49,739 nucleotides of DNA from Bacteroides sp. GTDB taxonomy: Bacteria; Bacteroidota; Bacteroidia; Bacteroidales; Bacteroidaceae. Location of the stretch: positions 1 through 49,739 of the forward strand of contig SUXY01000015.1 in NCBI GenBank assembly GCA_015060705.1, read 5' to 3'. This document shows, in pieces, positions 1 to 8,250 of the stretch. Made by a program: the position numbers and the translations under genes. Position 1 is the stretch's first letter; every line of letters begins with the position of its first letter. A model generated the notes under the pieces. That model had not been told where the DNA came from and searched no databases. It saw only the letters and a list, made by a program, of their open reading frames with translations.

Positions 1-3000
1 GGCCAGGCAGGTGAGTTTGACTACTCAGGTTCACAAGCGCTGAAGGCTTTGCGTGAAGAAGGTATCAGTTCAGTGTTGGTTAATCCGAACATTGCAACGA
101 TCCAGACATCTGAAGGGATTGCAGACAAGGTATACTTCCTTCCTGTGACTCCGTTCTTTGTGGAAGAAATCATCAAGAAAGAACAACCGGACGGCATCTT
201 GTTGGCATTCGGTGGCCAGACCGCTTTGAATTGCGGTACTGAATTGTACCAGAATGGTATTCTTCAGAAATACGGTGTGGAAGTGTTGGGTACTTCAGTA
301 GAAGCCATCATGTACACCGAAGACCGTGACTTGTTCGTGAAGAAGCTGGATGAAATCCCAATGAAGACTCCACGTAGCCAGGCCGTAGAAAGCATGGAAG
401 ATGCGTTGAAGGCAGCTCACGAATTGGGCTTCCCGGTAATGGTTCGCTCGGCATACGCACTCGGTGGTTTGGGTAGCGGTATCTGTCCGGACGAAGAAAC
501 TTTCTTGAAATTGGCTGAAAGTGCCTTTACTTTCTCCAAGCAAATCTTGGTGGAAGAATCATTGAAGGGCTGGAAGGAAATTGAATTTGAAGTTATCCGC
601 GATGCCAACGACCATTGCTTTACCGTGGCTAGCATGGAAAACTTCGACCCACTCGGCATTCACACCGGTGAATCTATCGTAGTAGCTCCTACTTGTTCAT
701 TGACTCCGGAACAGGTAACTTACTTGCAGGAAATCTCGGTGAAGGCTATCCGTCACCTCGGCATCGTGGGTGAATGTAATATCCAATATGCATTCAATGC
801 TGAAACCAACGACTATCGTGTGATTGAAGTGAACGCTCGTTTGAGCCGTTCTTCAGCATTGGCATCCAAGGCTACCGGTTATCCATTGGCCTTCGTAGCC
901 GCTAAGATTGCATTGGGTTATACCCTCGACCAGATTGGTGAAATGGGGACTCCGAACTCAGCATACAAGGCTCCAGAATTGGACTACTTGATTTGTAAGA
1001 TTCCTCGTTGGGACTTGACCAAGTTTGCCGGTGTATCTCGTCAGATTGGTTCAAGCATGAAGTCAGTAGGTGAAATCATGTCTATCGGTCGTTCGTTCGA
1101 AGAAGTGATCCAAAAGGGTCTCCGTATGATTGGTCAGGGCATGCACGGTTTCGTAGGTAACGAACACACCAAGTTCGAAAACCTCGACGAAGAACTCGCT
1201 AACCCGACTGACCTCCGTGTCTTCTCTATCGCTTCGGCATTGGAAGAAGGCTATAGCATCGAACGCATCTACGAATTGACCAAGATTGACCCATGGTTCT
1301 TGGGCAAGTTGAAGAACATCGTTGATTACAAGAACGTTCTTGCTACTTATAATAAGATTGAAGATCTTCCGGAAGAAGTGGTTCGTCAGGCAAAGATTTT
1401 GGGCTTCTCTGACTTCCAGATTGCTCGCTTCGTATTGAAGAACAGCAGCAACATGGAAAACCAATTGCTCGCCGTACGTAAGCACCGTAAGGAATTGGGC
1501 GTATTGCCGGCCGTGAAGCGTATCAACACCGTAGCTTCTGAACATCCGGAACTCACCAACTACCTCTACATGACTTATGCCGTGAAGGGTTACGATGTGA
1601 ACTACTACAAGAACGACAAGAGTGTTGTGGTCCTCGGTTCGGGTGCATACCGCATCGGTTCTTCCGTAGAATTCGACTGGTGTTCGGTGAATGCCGTTCA
1701 GACCGCCCGCAAGTTGGGTTACAAGTCTATCATGATCAACTACAACCCGGAAACCGTATCAACCGACTACGATATGTGCGACCGCTTGTACTTCGATGAA
1801 TTGTCATTCGAACGTGTACTCGACGTCATCGACCTCGAGCAACCGAATGGTGTCATCGTATCAGTAGGTGGTCAGATTCCAAATAACTTGGCGATGAAGC
1901 TTCACCGTCAGTCAGTGCCTATCCTCGGTACATCTCCTATCTCTATCGACCGTGCAGAAAACCGTCACAAGTTCTCGGCTATGCTCGACCAGCTCGGCAT
2001 CGACCAACCGGCTTGGAAGGAATTGACCAGCATCGAAGACATGGAAGAATTCGTGGCTAAGGTAGGTTATCCGGTATTGGTTCGTCCTTCTTACGTACTC
2101 TCGGGTGCAGCGATGAACGTTTGCTACAACGAAGACGAATTGAAGGAATTCTTGCAGATGGCGAAGGAAGTATCGAAGGAATTCCCGGTAGTGGTATCTC
2201 AGTTCATGCTCGACACCAAGGAAATCGAATTCGATGCCGTTGCGAAGAATGGCGAAGTGGTAGAATACGCTATCTCTGAACACATCGAGTTTGCAGGTGT
2301 TCACTCGGGTGACGCTACCTTGGTATTCCCGGCTCAGAAGATTTACTTCGAAACCGCTCGTCGTATCAAGCGCATCAGCCGTCAGATTGCGAAGGAATTG
2401 AACATCTCTGGTCCATTCAATATTCAGTACTTGGCTAAGAACAACGAAATCAAGGTAATCGAATGTAACCTCCGTGCTTCTCGTTCGTTCCCATTCGTAT
2501 CGAAGATTTTGAAGCGCAACTTCATCGAAACCGCTACCCGCATCATGCTTGATGCTCCATATAGCCAACCGGACAAGAGCGCATTCGATATCGACTGGAT
2601 TGGTATCAAGGCTTCTCAGTTCTCGTTCTCTCGTCTCCACAAGGCAGACCCTGTATTGGGCGTAGACATGTCATCAACCGGTGAAGTAGGTTGTATGGGT
2701 GACGACTTCAACGAAGCATTGCTCAACGCGATGATTGCCGTAGGCTTCAGCATTCCTAAGAAGGCCGTGATGTTCTCTACAGGTGCAGCCAAGTCGAAGG
2801 TTGACTTGCTCGAATCAAGCCGTATGTTACAGAAGAAGGGGTATCAGATTTATGCAACCGCAGGTACAGCTACCTTCTTGAACGCTCACGGTGTAAGCAC
2901 GACTCCGGTATTCTGGCCGGATGAACGCCCGGATGCAGAAAACAACGTGATGAAGATGATTGCCGAACACAAGTTCGACCTCATCGTGAACATCCCGAAG

Positions 3001-3165
3001 AACCACACCAAGCGCGAGCTGACCAACGGTTACAAGATTCGTCGTGGTGCCATCGACCACAACATTCCTTTGATTACCAACGCTCGCTTGGCAAGTGCAT
3101 TCGTCAATGCCTTCTGCGAAATGGATGAAAAGGATATCCAAATCAAGCCATGGCAGGAATATTGA
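1..3165 (+). CDS. carB: Carbamoyl-phosphate synthase large subunit, 5'-partial
   Basis: Makes carbamoyl phosphate from bicarbonate, ammonia (delivered by the CarA glutaminase) and two ATP, for pyrimidine and arginine synthesis in the cytosol. The frame is open from base 1 and begins GQAGEFDYSGSQALKALREEG, the conserved stretch just after the start of the first ATP-grasp half, so only about 18 N-terminal residues lie outside the window. The visible 1054 residues contain two homologous ATP-grasp halves (the second restarts at VVVLGSGAYRIGSSVEFDW) and the C-terminal MGS-like allosteric domain (YATAGTATFLNAHG), ending in KPWQEY. The TTG at base 49 is not the start. carA should be just upstream. 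Codon use is strongly biased (AAG for Lys, GAA for Glu), as in highly expressed genes. The last codons and terminator are duplicated downstream at 4733-4830. Confidence 0.98.
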   Translation, partial: GQAGEFDYSGSQALKALREEGISSVLVNPNIATIQTSEGIADKVYFLPVTPFFVEEIIKKEQPDGILLAFGGQTALNCGTELYQNGILQKYGVEVLGTSVEAIMYTEDRDLFVKKLDEIPMKTPRSQAVESMEDALKAAHELGFPVMVRSAYALGGLGSGICPDEETFLKLAESAFTFSKQILVEESLKGWKEIEFEVIRDANDHCFTVASMENFDPLGIHTGESIVVAPTCSLTPEQVTYLQEISVKAIRHLGIVGECNIQYAFNAETNDYRVIEVNARLSRSSALASKATGYPLAFVAAKIALGYTLDQIGEMGTPNSAYKAPELDYLICKIPRWDLTKFAGVSRQIGSSMKSVGEIMSIGRSFEEVIQKGLRMIGQGMHGFVGNEHTKFENLDEELANPTDLRVFSIASALEEGYSIERIYELTKIDPWFLGKLKNIVDYKNVLATYNKIEDLPEEVVRQAKILGFSDFQIARFVLKNSSNMENQLLAVRKHRKELGVLPAVKRINTVASEHPELTNYLYMTYAVKGYDVNYYKNDKSVVVLGSGAYRIGSSVEFDWCSVNAVQTARKLGYKSIMINYNPETVSTDYDMCDRLYFDELSFERVLDVIDLEQPNGVIVSVGGQIPNNLAMKLHRQSVPILGTSPISIDRAENRHKFSAMLDQLGIDQPAWKELTSIEDMEEFVAKVGYPVLVRPSYVLSGAAMNVCYNEDELKEFLQMAKEVSKEFPVVVSQFMLDTKEIEFDAVAKNGEVVEYAISEHIEFAGVHSGDATLVFPAQKIYFETARRIKRISRQIAKELNISGPFNIQYLAKNNEIKVIECNLRASRSFPFVSKILKRNFIETATRIMLDAPYSQPDKSAFDIDWIGIKASQFSFSRLHKADPVLGVDMSSTGEVGCMGDDFNEALLNAMIAVGFSIPKKAVMFSTGAAKSKVDLLESSRMLQKKGYQIYATAGTATFLNAHGVSTTPVFWPDERPDAENNVMKMIAEHKFDLIVNIPKNHTKRELTNGYKIRRGAIDHNIPLITNARLASAFVNAFCEMDEKDIQIKPWQEY

Positions 3166-3230
3166 TTGGATTCGTATATATAATAAAGGTAAAGGGAAGT
3201 CCGGTTTCGGGCTTCCCTTTTCTTGTATTC
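3131..3230. repeat. Direct repeat copy 1: carB 3' end plus terminator
   Basis: This stretch covers the last eleven or so codons of carB, the intergenic spacer and its terminator. It is repeated in the same orientation at 4733-4830, directly after the stop codon of the ATPase gene, with about 86 of 98 aligned bases identical and one 2-nt gap. See the entry at 4733. Confidence 0.9.
3191..3224 (+). terminator. carB rho-independent terminator
   Basis: The 12-bp arms at 3191-3202 and 3209-3220 pair with a single G-T wobble around a GGTTTC loop and are followed by TCTTGT. It lies 25 bases after the carB stop. Confidence 0.85.
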
Positions 3231-3278
3231 TCAATTACCACAGAATGTAAAATAAGAAAGAAATTCCGATATACAATA

Positions 3279-3309
3279 TTTGATTTTTTCTCAGAAATGT
3301 GTATTTTTG
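3279..3309 (+). promoter_or_regulatory. Bacteroidetes-type promoter for the ATPase gene
   Basis: TTTG at 3279-3282 and TATTTTTG at 3302-3309 are separated by exactly 19 bp. This matches the TTTG/TAnnTTTG signature of the Bacteroidetes primary sigma factor. The predicted transcript starts near 3316, leaving a leader of about 70 bases before the ATG at 3385. Confidence 0.7.
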
Positions 3310-3374
3310 CACATCCGTAAAACCTCAGAAAAGTGTATATTTCATATAATTCAAAACGTCAGAAACGTGCAAAC
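3291..3374. repeat. Three 16-bp repeats at exact 34-bp spacing across the promoter
   Basis: The motif TCAGAAANGTGYA begins at 3291, 3325 and 3359, so the spacing is 34 bp both times. The first copy overlaps the -7 element; the other two lie in the leader, the last ending 10 bases before the start codon. The placement suggests operators, perhaps for autoregulation of the ATPase gene (inference). Confidence 0.65.
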
Positions 3375-3384
3375 ACCTTAAATC

Positions 3385-4734
3385 ATGAGAAGGAAAATAT
3401 ATCAGAATCTATTGGAATGGAAAAAAATAAGCAATGGTTCTTCAGCAATGCTTATTGAAGGTGCTAGACGTATCGGAAAAAGCTACATTGCCGAAAAATT
3501 TGCTCGCCAAGAGTATGAATCATATATATTAATAGACTTCAGCAAGGCTCCCAAACAAGTCAAAGGATGGTTTGACATCTATTTGGAAGACTTGGATACA
3601 TTGTTCATGAATATTCAGCTTCATTACAAGAAGAAGCTATACCCCCGAAAATCCATCATTATTTTTGACGAAGTGCAAGATTGTCCCCGAGCAAGAGCAG
3701 CAATCAAACACCTCGTCAAAGACGGCCGTTTTGACTATTTGGAAACCGGTTCACTCATCAGCATCAAAAAGAACGTAAAGAACATACTCATCCCAAGCGA
3801 AGAAGATTCCATTGAAATGCATCCTATGGATTTTGAAGAATTCTTATGGGCAATGGGGGATGAAATGTTAATGCCCTATATCCAAACACAATTTGAAAAA
3901 AAACATCCTATGGGAGATTTCCATCGGAGAGCCATTAATTTGTTCCGCCAATATATGATTGTAGGAGGAATGCCACAAGCTGTTCTTTCCTACATTGAAA
4001 CACACGATTTCGAAAAAGTGGATTACGTCAAACGACAGATATTAAAGCTCTACTGGAATGACATAAAAAAATATGCAGAAGGAACAGAAAACAGAGTTAC
4101 ATCCATCTACGATGAAATCCCTAGCCAACTCCAGAAACACGAAAAGAAGTTCCGCTTATCTGCATTAAAAGAAGAAGCCAGAATGCGTGATTACGAAAGC
4201 GCATTCTTTTGGCTTTCAGATGCGAGAATCATTAATTGTTGTTATAACGCGACAGAGCCAAGCATCGGGTTGAGGCTTAATGAAGAACGTACCACTCTAA
4301 AATGCTATATGGGAGATACGGGTCTACTTATTAGCCATGCTTTTGATGCACATGGAATCGTAAATCAAGAAATATATCAAAAACTGATGTTTGGCAAGCT
4401 CGAAATAAACGAAGGTATGCTAGTAGAAAACATAGTCGCCCAAATGCTTACAGCTTCTGGACACAAATTATTCTTTTACAGCCGATATGACGAGAAAAAT
4501 GCCGAGAACCGAATGGAAATTGACTTTCTAATTCAAAAGCCCATTATTACCTCACGGCATAACATTTCTCCTATTGAGGTAAAATCATCCAATAGATATA
4601 CGCTAACCTCATTAAAAAAATGCATAAATAAATATAGCAACTATTTATCAACGCCATACGTATTACATTATACAGATCTTAAAATTGAAAACGGAATTAC
4701 CTATTTACCTATATATATGGCTCCTTTATTATAG
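3385..4734 (+). CDS. AAA-family ATPase with C-terminal DUF4143 (PD-(D/E)XK-like) domain
   Basis: A 449-residue P-loop ATPase. Walker A is GARRIGKS at residues 26-33 and Walker B is IIIFDEVQ at 91-98, with a sensor-like ETGSLISIKK near 120. The C-terminal quarter has the D...ExK arrangement (EIDFLIQ ... SPIEVKSS) seen in DUF4143 proteins. This AAA_14/DUF4143 architecture is common, multi-copy and of unsettled function in Bacteroidetes. Length is normal for the family. The start follows a well-formed promoter and repeated operators. The stop codon abuts a second copy of the carB tail, so the gene looks inserted. Adjacent genes give no functional clue. Confidence 0.85.
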   Translation: MRRKIYQNLLEWKKISNGSSAMLIEGARRIGKSYIAEKFARQEYESYILIDFSKAPKQVKGWFDIYLEDLDTLFMNIQLHYKKKLYPRKSIIIFDEVQDCPRARAAIKHLVKDGRFDYLETGSLISIKKNVKNILIPSEEDSIEMHPMDFEEFLWAMGDEMLMPYIQTQFEKKHPMGDFHRRAINLFRQYMIVGGMPQAVLSYIETHDFEKVDYVKRQILKLYWNDIKKYAEGTENRVTSIYDEIPSQLQKHEKKFRLSALKEEARMRDYESAFFWLSDARIINCCYNATEPSIGLRLNEERTTLKCYMGDTGLLISHAFDAHGIVNQEIYQKLMFGKLEINEGMLVENIVAQMLTASGHKLFFYSRYDEKNAENRMEIDFLIQKPIITSRHNISPIEVKSSNRYTLTSLKKCINKYSNYLSTPYVLHYTDLKIENGITYLPIYMAPLL

Positions 4735-4830
4735 AATATCACAATCAAGCCATGGCAAGAATATTGATTTGAATCGTCTATATAAAAGGTAAAGGGAAGT
4801 CCGAGTTTGGGCCTCCCTTTTCTTGTATAC
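4733..4830. repeat. Direct repeat copy 2: carB-like tail and terminator after the ATPase gene
   Basis: Reading on from the ATPase stop (TAG, 4732-4734), the sequence encodes NITIKPWQEY and a stop in one frame, against DIQIKPWQEY and a stop in carB. The Gln codon differs synonymously (CAA against CAG). The following terminator hairpin (arms near 4791-4802 and 4809-4820, then TCTTGTATAC) matches the carB one with a few changes. The copy starts exactly where the ATPase ORF ends and similarity stops after 4830. It still looks able to terminate ATPase transcription. Confidence 0.85.
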
Positions 4831-4855
4831 TTTTTTAGTTGTAATACAAAAACCA

Positions 4856-4926
4856 CCTTCAGACTATCAGGAACTTCATAAGTCCTAATAATCTGAAGGT
4901 TACAATGAACTTCCCGTATGAAGTTC
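4856..4926. other. Two adjacent hairpins in the ATPase-antitoxin gap
   Basis: CCTTCAGA (4856-4863) pairs with TCTGAAGG (4892-4899) around a second near-palindrome, AGGAACTT/AAGTCCT. A separate 7-bp hairpin, GAACTTC/GAAGTTC, spans 4907-4926. No open frame here is recognisable. They may be the terminator of the antitoxin remnant or a relic of a mobile repeat. Confidence 0.4.
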
Positions 4927-4999
4927 CGTAGCTTATCATCCGTTTTTGATCAAGAATAATCTGCATCATTTCAGCAGAAGTTTATAACAGCATAAATCA

Positions 5000-5256
5000 T
5001 TATCTTTTCCTTTTCGTTCTTGCCAATCTGATTTCTTCATTGATTTCTTCAAGACTCATGTCTGCCATACCATTGCTTTGAGCTATCTCCCGAAGTCTAT
5101 AAAAAGCTTCGAGACCATCTTCCGATGCTTTCACCTCATCATTTGCCTTTATTTCAAAAGGGATGCAACAACATTGTACCACTGCTTTGGCAAATACATT
5201 CATTGCGGTATTTGCACTCATTCCAAATTATTAGCATAAGAATCTGTTTGGTCCAT
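5000..5256 (-). pseudogene. RelB/DinJ-family antitoxin remnant, frameshifted
   Basis: The long open part (5221 to 5000) begins MSANTAMNVFAKAVVQ and ends EEIRLARTKRKR, which matches the RelB/DinJ antitoxin helix that pairs with a RelE/YafQ-type toxin. In that frame a TAA lies two codons upstream (TAA TTT GGA ATG). A second ATG at 5256, with an AGGA-type ribosome site 5' of it, opens MDQTDSYANN and runs out of frame just before it. Adding one T to the T-run at 5225-5227 would join them as ...NNFGMSANTA..., the usual FGMSANTA junction. I read this as a one-base deletion. No toxin gene is visible on either side. The alternative is a short functional protein starting at 5221. Confidence 0.65.
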
Positions 5257-5536
5257 GTCATTTCCTTTTTATAGAAGTGAAAAGTTTCAGGGGATATGGT
5301 AATCGTACAAATATGCAACGCTTGGATGGGAAAAATATGTAACCCATATAAATAAGAACAATAGCCTGAAAGTAATAGCATGGGTAGAGTTGGATGTCTC
5401 AATAGAAAACTTATTTGCTCGGGCAAAGGTCAACATGCATACCCGAGGAAACGAGTTGAGAAAACGATTGAGATGACTAACTTCTGATGTGCAAATCATG
5501 AATACCCCAAAAATACGACACTCAGGGCTTGCGTTC
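5257..5536. other. Gene-poor stretch
   Basis: About 280 bases between the antitoxin remnant and the next ORF. Overlapping short frames exist on both strands but none resembles a known protein. TTTCAGG near 5284 and CCTGAAA near 5373 form a distant inverted pair. I see no convincing gene. Confidence 0.5.
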
Positions 5537-6049
5537 TTAATGTCTCTTTCTCCGAATATAGATTTCATTAACAATAGATTCTACTGCTTTCTCGCTTATG
5601 GATGGTTCCCATATTGACTTTACATATTCAAGCAACTGACTTTTACTAAACCACTCCTTCTCATCATAAAGACTTCTATAATATTTTCTACTTTCATCAT
5701 CAAACATACTCAGGTCTGCATAATGAGCATTAATCTTTATCTTCAAGGCATGGAGATAATAGAAACACTTGACATAAGAGTTTACATTTCCAATATGGTA
5801 AATGCTATTATGATGGTAAACTGCATCAATAATTTCATCGAAATCCAAGTCTATAGCTTTTATATGACCCGGTAAATCCAATAGAGCTCCGGCCAACATA
5901 TCCACCCAACAAACGGAATTACCTTCCGGTATCAGATATTTTTCAGAAGAAACCTCCACATTTGAAATTTCACACAAGATTTCATCCAAATCAACAAGCT
6001 TGATAAACTTGTTATTTACATGCAAATAATAAAACACATTCAAACTCAT
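5537..6049 (-). CDS. Hypothetical protein, possibly immunity-like
   Basis: A 170-residue acidic, soluble protein with no signal peptide or membrane segment. It is rich in Tyr, Asp and Glu (for example DLDFDEIIDAVYHH and YRSLYDEKEW) and ends in the basic tail RRKRH. I do not recognise the family. Size and composition resemble immunity proteins of polymorphic toxin systems, but no toxin gene lies beside it, so that is only a suggestion. The ATG at 6049 is the first in frame. It stands alone: the neighbours are a pseudogene and a gene on the opposite strand. Confidence 0.6.
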   Translation of the reverse strand: MSLNVFYYLHVNNKFIKLVDLDEILCEISNVEVSSEKYLIPEGNSVCWVDMLAGALLDLPGHIKAIDLDFDEIIDAVYHHNSIYHIGNVNSYVKCFYYLHALKIKINAHYADLSMFDDESRKYYRSLYDEKEWFSKSQLLEYVKSIWEPSISEKAVESIVNEIYIRRKRH

Positions 6050-6236
6050 TGTACTATTCCATTAAAAAACTTTACGAAACAAATTAGCGCAAGAGAACTT
6101 TCTCGCAGTTAGAATTAAGAAAAAAACATATTATCCAAAGTAAAGATAATTTATTTATTCAGAACCTGTTGCATATATTCTCCAAAAAGATTATTTTTAA
6201 CCCACAAAAAAACATCTTCATTAACAACAAGTTTTT

Positions 6237-6710
6237 ATGAAACAAGTCCTATTTATATGTACAGCGAACATTTGTCGTTCCGCAACCGCAGAAGTACTAT
6301 TGAGAGAGATGCTCAAACAACGGAATTTGAACGATGTCGCTGTCTGCTCAGCAGGAACCGACAACTTCGACCAACAGCCTAGAGATGGAATCATGACACG
6401 CATAGCCATGGAACATGGCTACACCATAGATGGACTAAGCAAACAAATGACCCGTTCTCTCCTCGAACAATCCGACTTGATTATCGTCATGACCTATCAG
6501 CATAAATCCAAGGCCGAAGCCATGTTGCTCAACGAACATTGTGACCGGATACATCTTTTCATGGATTATTGTTTCGGGAAAGACATCTCTTTGGACGACC
6601 CTTCCCATATGCCGGAACATATCTACCGGAGAACTTTTGACCTTTTACTCAAAGGATGTAAAATTATTGCAGACAAACTGTGTCAAAGCTCAATTAAAAT
6701 ACCTGAATAA
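6237..6710 (+). CDS. Low-molecular-weight protein-tyrosine phosphatase
   Basis: A 157-residue cytosolic phosphatase that removes phosphate from phosphotyrosine through a cysteinyl-phosphate intermediate. The catalytic loop C8-TANIC-R14-S15 near the N-terminus is the family signature (C-x5-R). The general-acid Asp lies in LDDPSHMPE, near residues 120-122. The arsenate reductase branch shares this fold, so substrate cannot be assigned. No tyrosine kinase or capsule gene is adjacent. Its last 28 bases overlap the end of the convergent PP2C gene, so two protein phosphatases of different class sit tail to tail. Length is typical. Confidence 0.88.
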   Translation: MKQVLFICTANICRSATAEVLLREMLKQRNLNDVAVCSAGTDNFDQQPRDGIMTRIAMEHGYTIDGLSKQMTRSLLEQSDLIIVMTYQHKSKAEAMLLNEHCDRIHLFMDYCFGKDISLDDPSHMPEHIYRRTFDLLLKGCKIIADKLCQSSIKIPE

Positions 6711-7360
6711 TTATCGTCAGAATATGCGTCACATAAAACTTTAACATCATACACTATTGCATCCAAAGATTTTTCTGCCTGCAAACTTCTATCCAACATC
6801 GAATAAGGAATCCGCTTATGAACTCCATCCGAACAAAGGAACAGCCGGTCCCTTTCCTGTAACTCAAGGCTACAAACTTCAGGGATAGCCTTTTGTGGTT
6901 TGTCAGAAATAAAGCATCTTTCAAAAACTTCCCAACCTAAACTAAAATCCACATGATCACAAGTCTGAAAGATACATCCCTTGGGATTCCGGAACAAATA
7001 GCAACGACTGTCACCACAATGAAAGATATGTACTCGACAACCATCCATATATGCTCCAACAATGGTCGTCCCCATTTTCACTCCTTTCTTTCTGTCAGCT
7101 TGTCTTTTCAATTTATTAAAGGCCTGAAGAGCCGCTTCAGAAATGAAATCCTCATGGATTCCATTCTCTATATGTCTCAGCCAATACACACAAAAAGCAT
7201 TACAGACAATACGACTGGAACAAGCACCGTCATGATGTCCTCCCATTCCATCTGCGAGAACAAACAAGAAACGATTCTTGTCCAATTCCAGTACCCGTAA
7301 ATAATCTTGATTTTCGCTACGTCTCCCACATTCCGTAAAAGAAGTATAAGCCACTCTCAT
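6683..7360 (-). CDS. PP2C-family serine/threonine phosphatase
   Basis: A 225-residue metal-dependent phosphatase. The family motifs appear in order: ENQD (16-19), ADGMGGH (36-42), GDSR (116-119), DRLFLCSDGV (171-180) and the final DDNYS metal site near the C-terminus. No membrane or regulatory domain is fused, so it is a stand-alone cytosolic catalytic unit. It is the last gene of a tightly packed leftward operon, 12 bp after the preceding gene. It probably reverses phosphorylation on an operon partner, although no Ser/Thr kinase is seen in the window. It overlaps the convergent tyrosine phosphatase gene by 28 bp. Confidence 0.9.
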   Translation of the reverse strand: MRVAYTSFTECGRRSENQDYLRVLELDKNRFLFVLADGMGGHHDGACSSRIVCNAFCVYWLRHIENGIHEDFISEAALQAFNKLKRQADRKKGVKMGTTIVGAYMDGCRVHIFHCGDSRCYLFRNPKGCIFQTCDHVDFSLGWEVFERCFISDKPQKAIPEVCSLELQERDRLFLCSDGVHKRIPYSMLDRSLQAEKSLDAIVYDVKVLCDAYSDDNYSGILIEL

Positions 7361-7372
7361 TCCTCAATAATT

Positions 7373-8242
7373 CTATATAAATATTATTCCTCTCCTGAGA
7401 AGACCAGACAAATAAGGATATGCTACCTTTTCTTCCGAAAATTTCTCTATCGGTTTGTCTGTTGAAACCAGTCCTCTTTGCAAAGCTAATAAAAAAACAT
7501 AATAATCCGACAATCGTTCCACAAATTCCGTATCTTCAGGTAAGTGTAAATAGGAATATGTTTCCATTTGCCAATAAGTGCCATCTTCATCTCTGCATAT
7601 CGGACAAAAACCTCCTCCCATCTGAGCATCATAACGTATTCTCACTCCAATTTCATACCCTAACACGCAAGTTAAAATACATTCCACAGCCCACCAACAA
7701 TGAGTATGCATAAAAATATAATGCTCACGTTCTTTCTTACAATGATTGACTATTTTCCGAACTACATCTATCATATATCTCCTGTCTATCTCAAGAAATT
7801 CATATAATTCATCAGTCACTTCACATTCAAAAGGAAGCGGTGCAACCCAGAAAGATTCCTGAATAGATACTGGTGATGTGAATGGTGCTTTTTCTTCCTC
7901 CCAAAGTCCTCTATTATCATATTCCCGTTCAGAAATATCCGCCTCCCTCATCAGATGAATGTAATCATCAATCAAAACAGATACAAAATCCGAATCCAAG
8001 CAAAGTTCTTTTTTATCATATCGTCCACATCTTGCAGCAAATCCTTCCTCATTAAGAACAGACGGACTGATTCGGTAATCCTTTCTTCCGTAATCATAAT
8101 AGAGATAGAAGCCAACTTGACATCCTGAATAACTATCATCAGAATAGACCGTATGCTCAATACGGGGCTCTGCAGTCTCCAAATGAGCGATAGTCTTTTC
8201 TATCGCCTGCTTGACCAGACTTTCCAATTTTTCATCTTTCAT
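7373..8242 (-). CDS. Hypothetical cytosolic protein in the PP2C operon
   Basis: 289 residues, soluble, no signal peptide. The N-terminus (MKDEKLESLVKQAIEKTIAH) is helical and amphipathic. The middle has a Cys/His-rich stretch (HTHCWWAVECILTCVLGYEIG) and later FCPICRDEDGTYWQME, which holds a CxxC pair, perhaps a structural metal site. I do not recognise the family. It lies 12 bp before the PP2C gene and 8 bp after the polytopic membrane gene, so it is surely cotranscribed with both and may be a PP2C substrate or adaptor (inference). Confidence 0.7.
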   Translation of the reverse strand: MKDEKLESLVKQAIEKTIAHLETAEPRIEHTVYSDDSYSGCQVGFYLYYDYGRKDYRISPSVLNEEGFAARCGRYDKKELCLDSDFVSVLIDDYIHLMREADISEREYDNRGLWEEEKAPFTSPVSIQESFWVAPLPFECEVTDELYEFLEIDRRYMIDVVRKIVNHCKKEREHYIFMHTHCWWAVECILTCVLGYEIGVRIRYDAQMGGGFCPICRDEDGTYWQMETYSYLHLPEDTEFVERLSDYYVFLLALQRGLVSTDKPIEKFSEEKVAYPYLSGLLRRGIIFI

Positions 8243-8250
8243 AATTCCCG

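Noticed and set aside
49-51. TTG as the carB start codon
   Set aside because: The frame is open to base 1 and the upstream residues GQAGEFDYSGSQ are a conserved CarB stretch, so the gene begins outside the window.
1912-2640. A 242-codon frame antisense to carB
   Set aside because: It is a shadow of the strongly biased codon use of carB and has no homology signal.
4831-4999. A RelE-type toxin partner for the antitoxin remnant
   Set aside because: Translations of this stretch on the minus strand are broken by stops and show none of the basic RelE motifs; only hairpins are seen.
5287-5574. A 95-codon open frame on the minus strand
   Set aside because: It overlaps the end of the better-supported ORF at 5537-6049, has no ribosome site or family resemblance, and is biased toward residues typical of non-coding frames.
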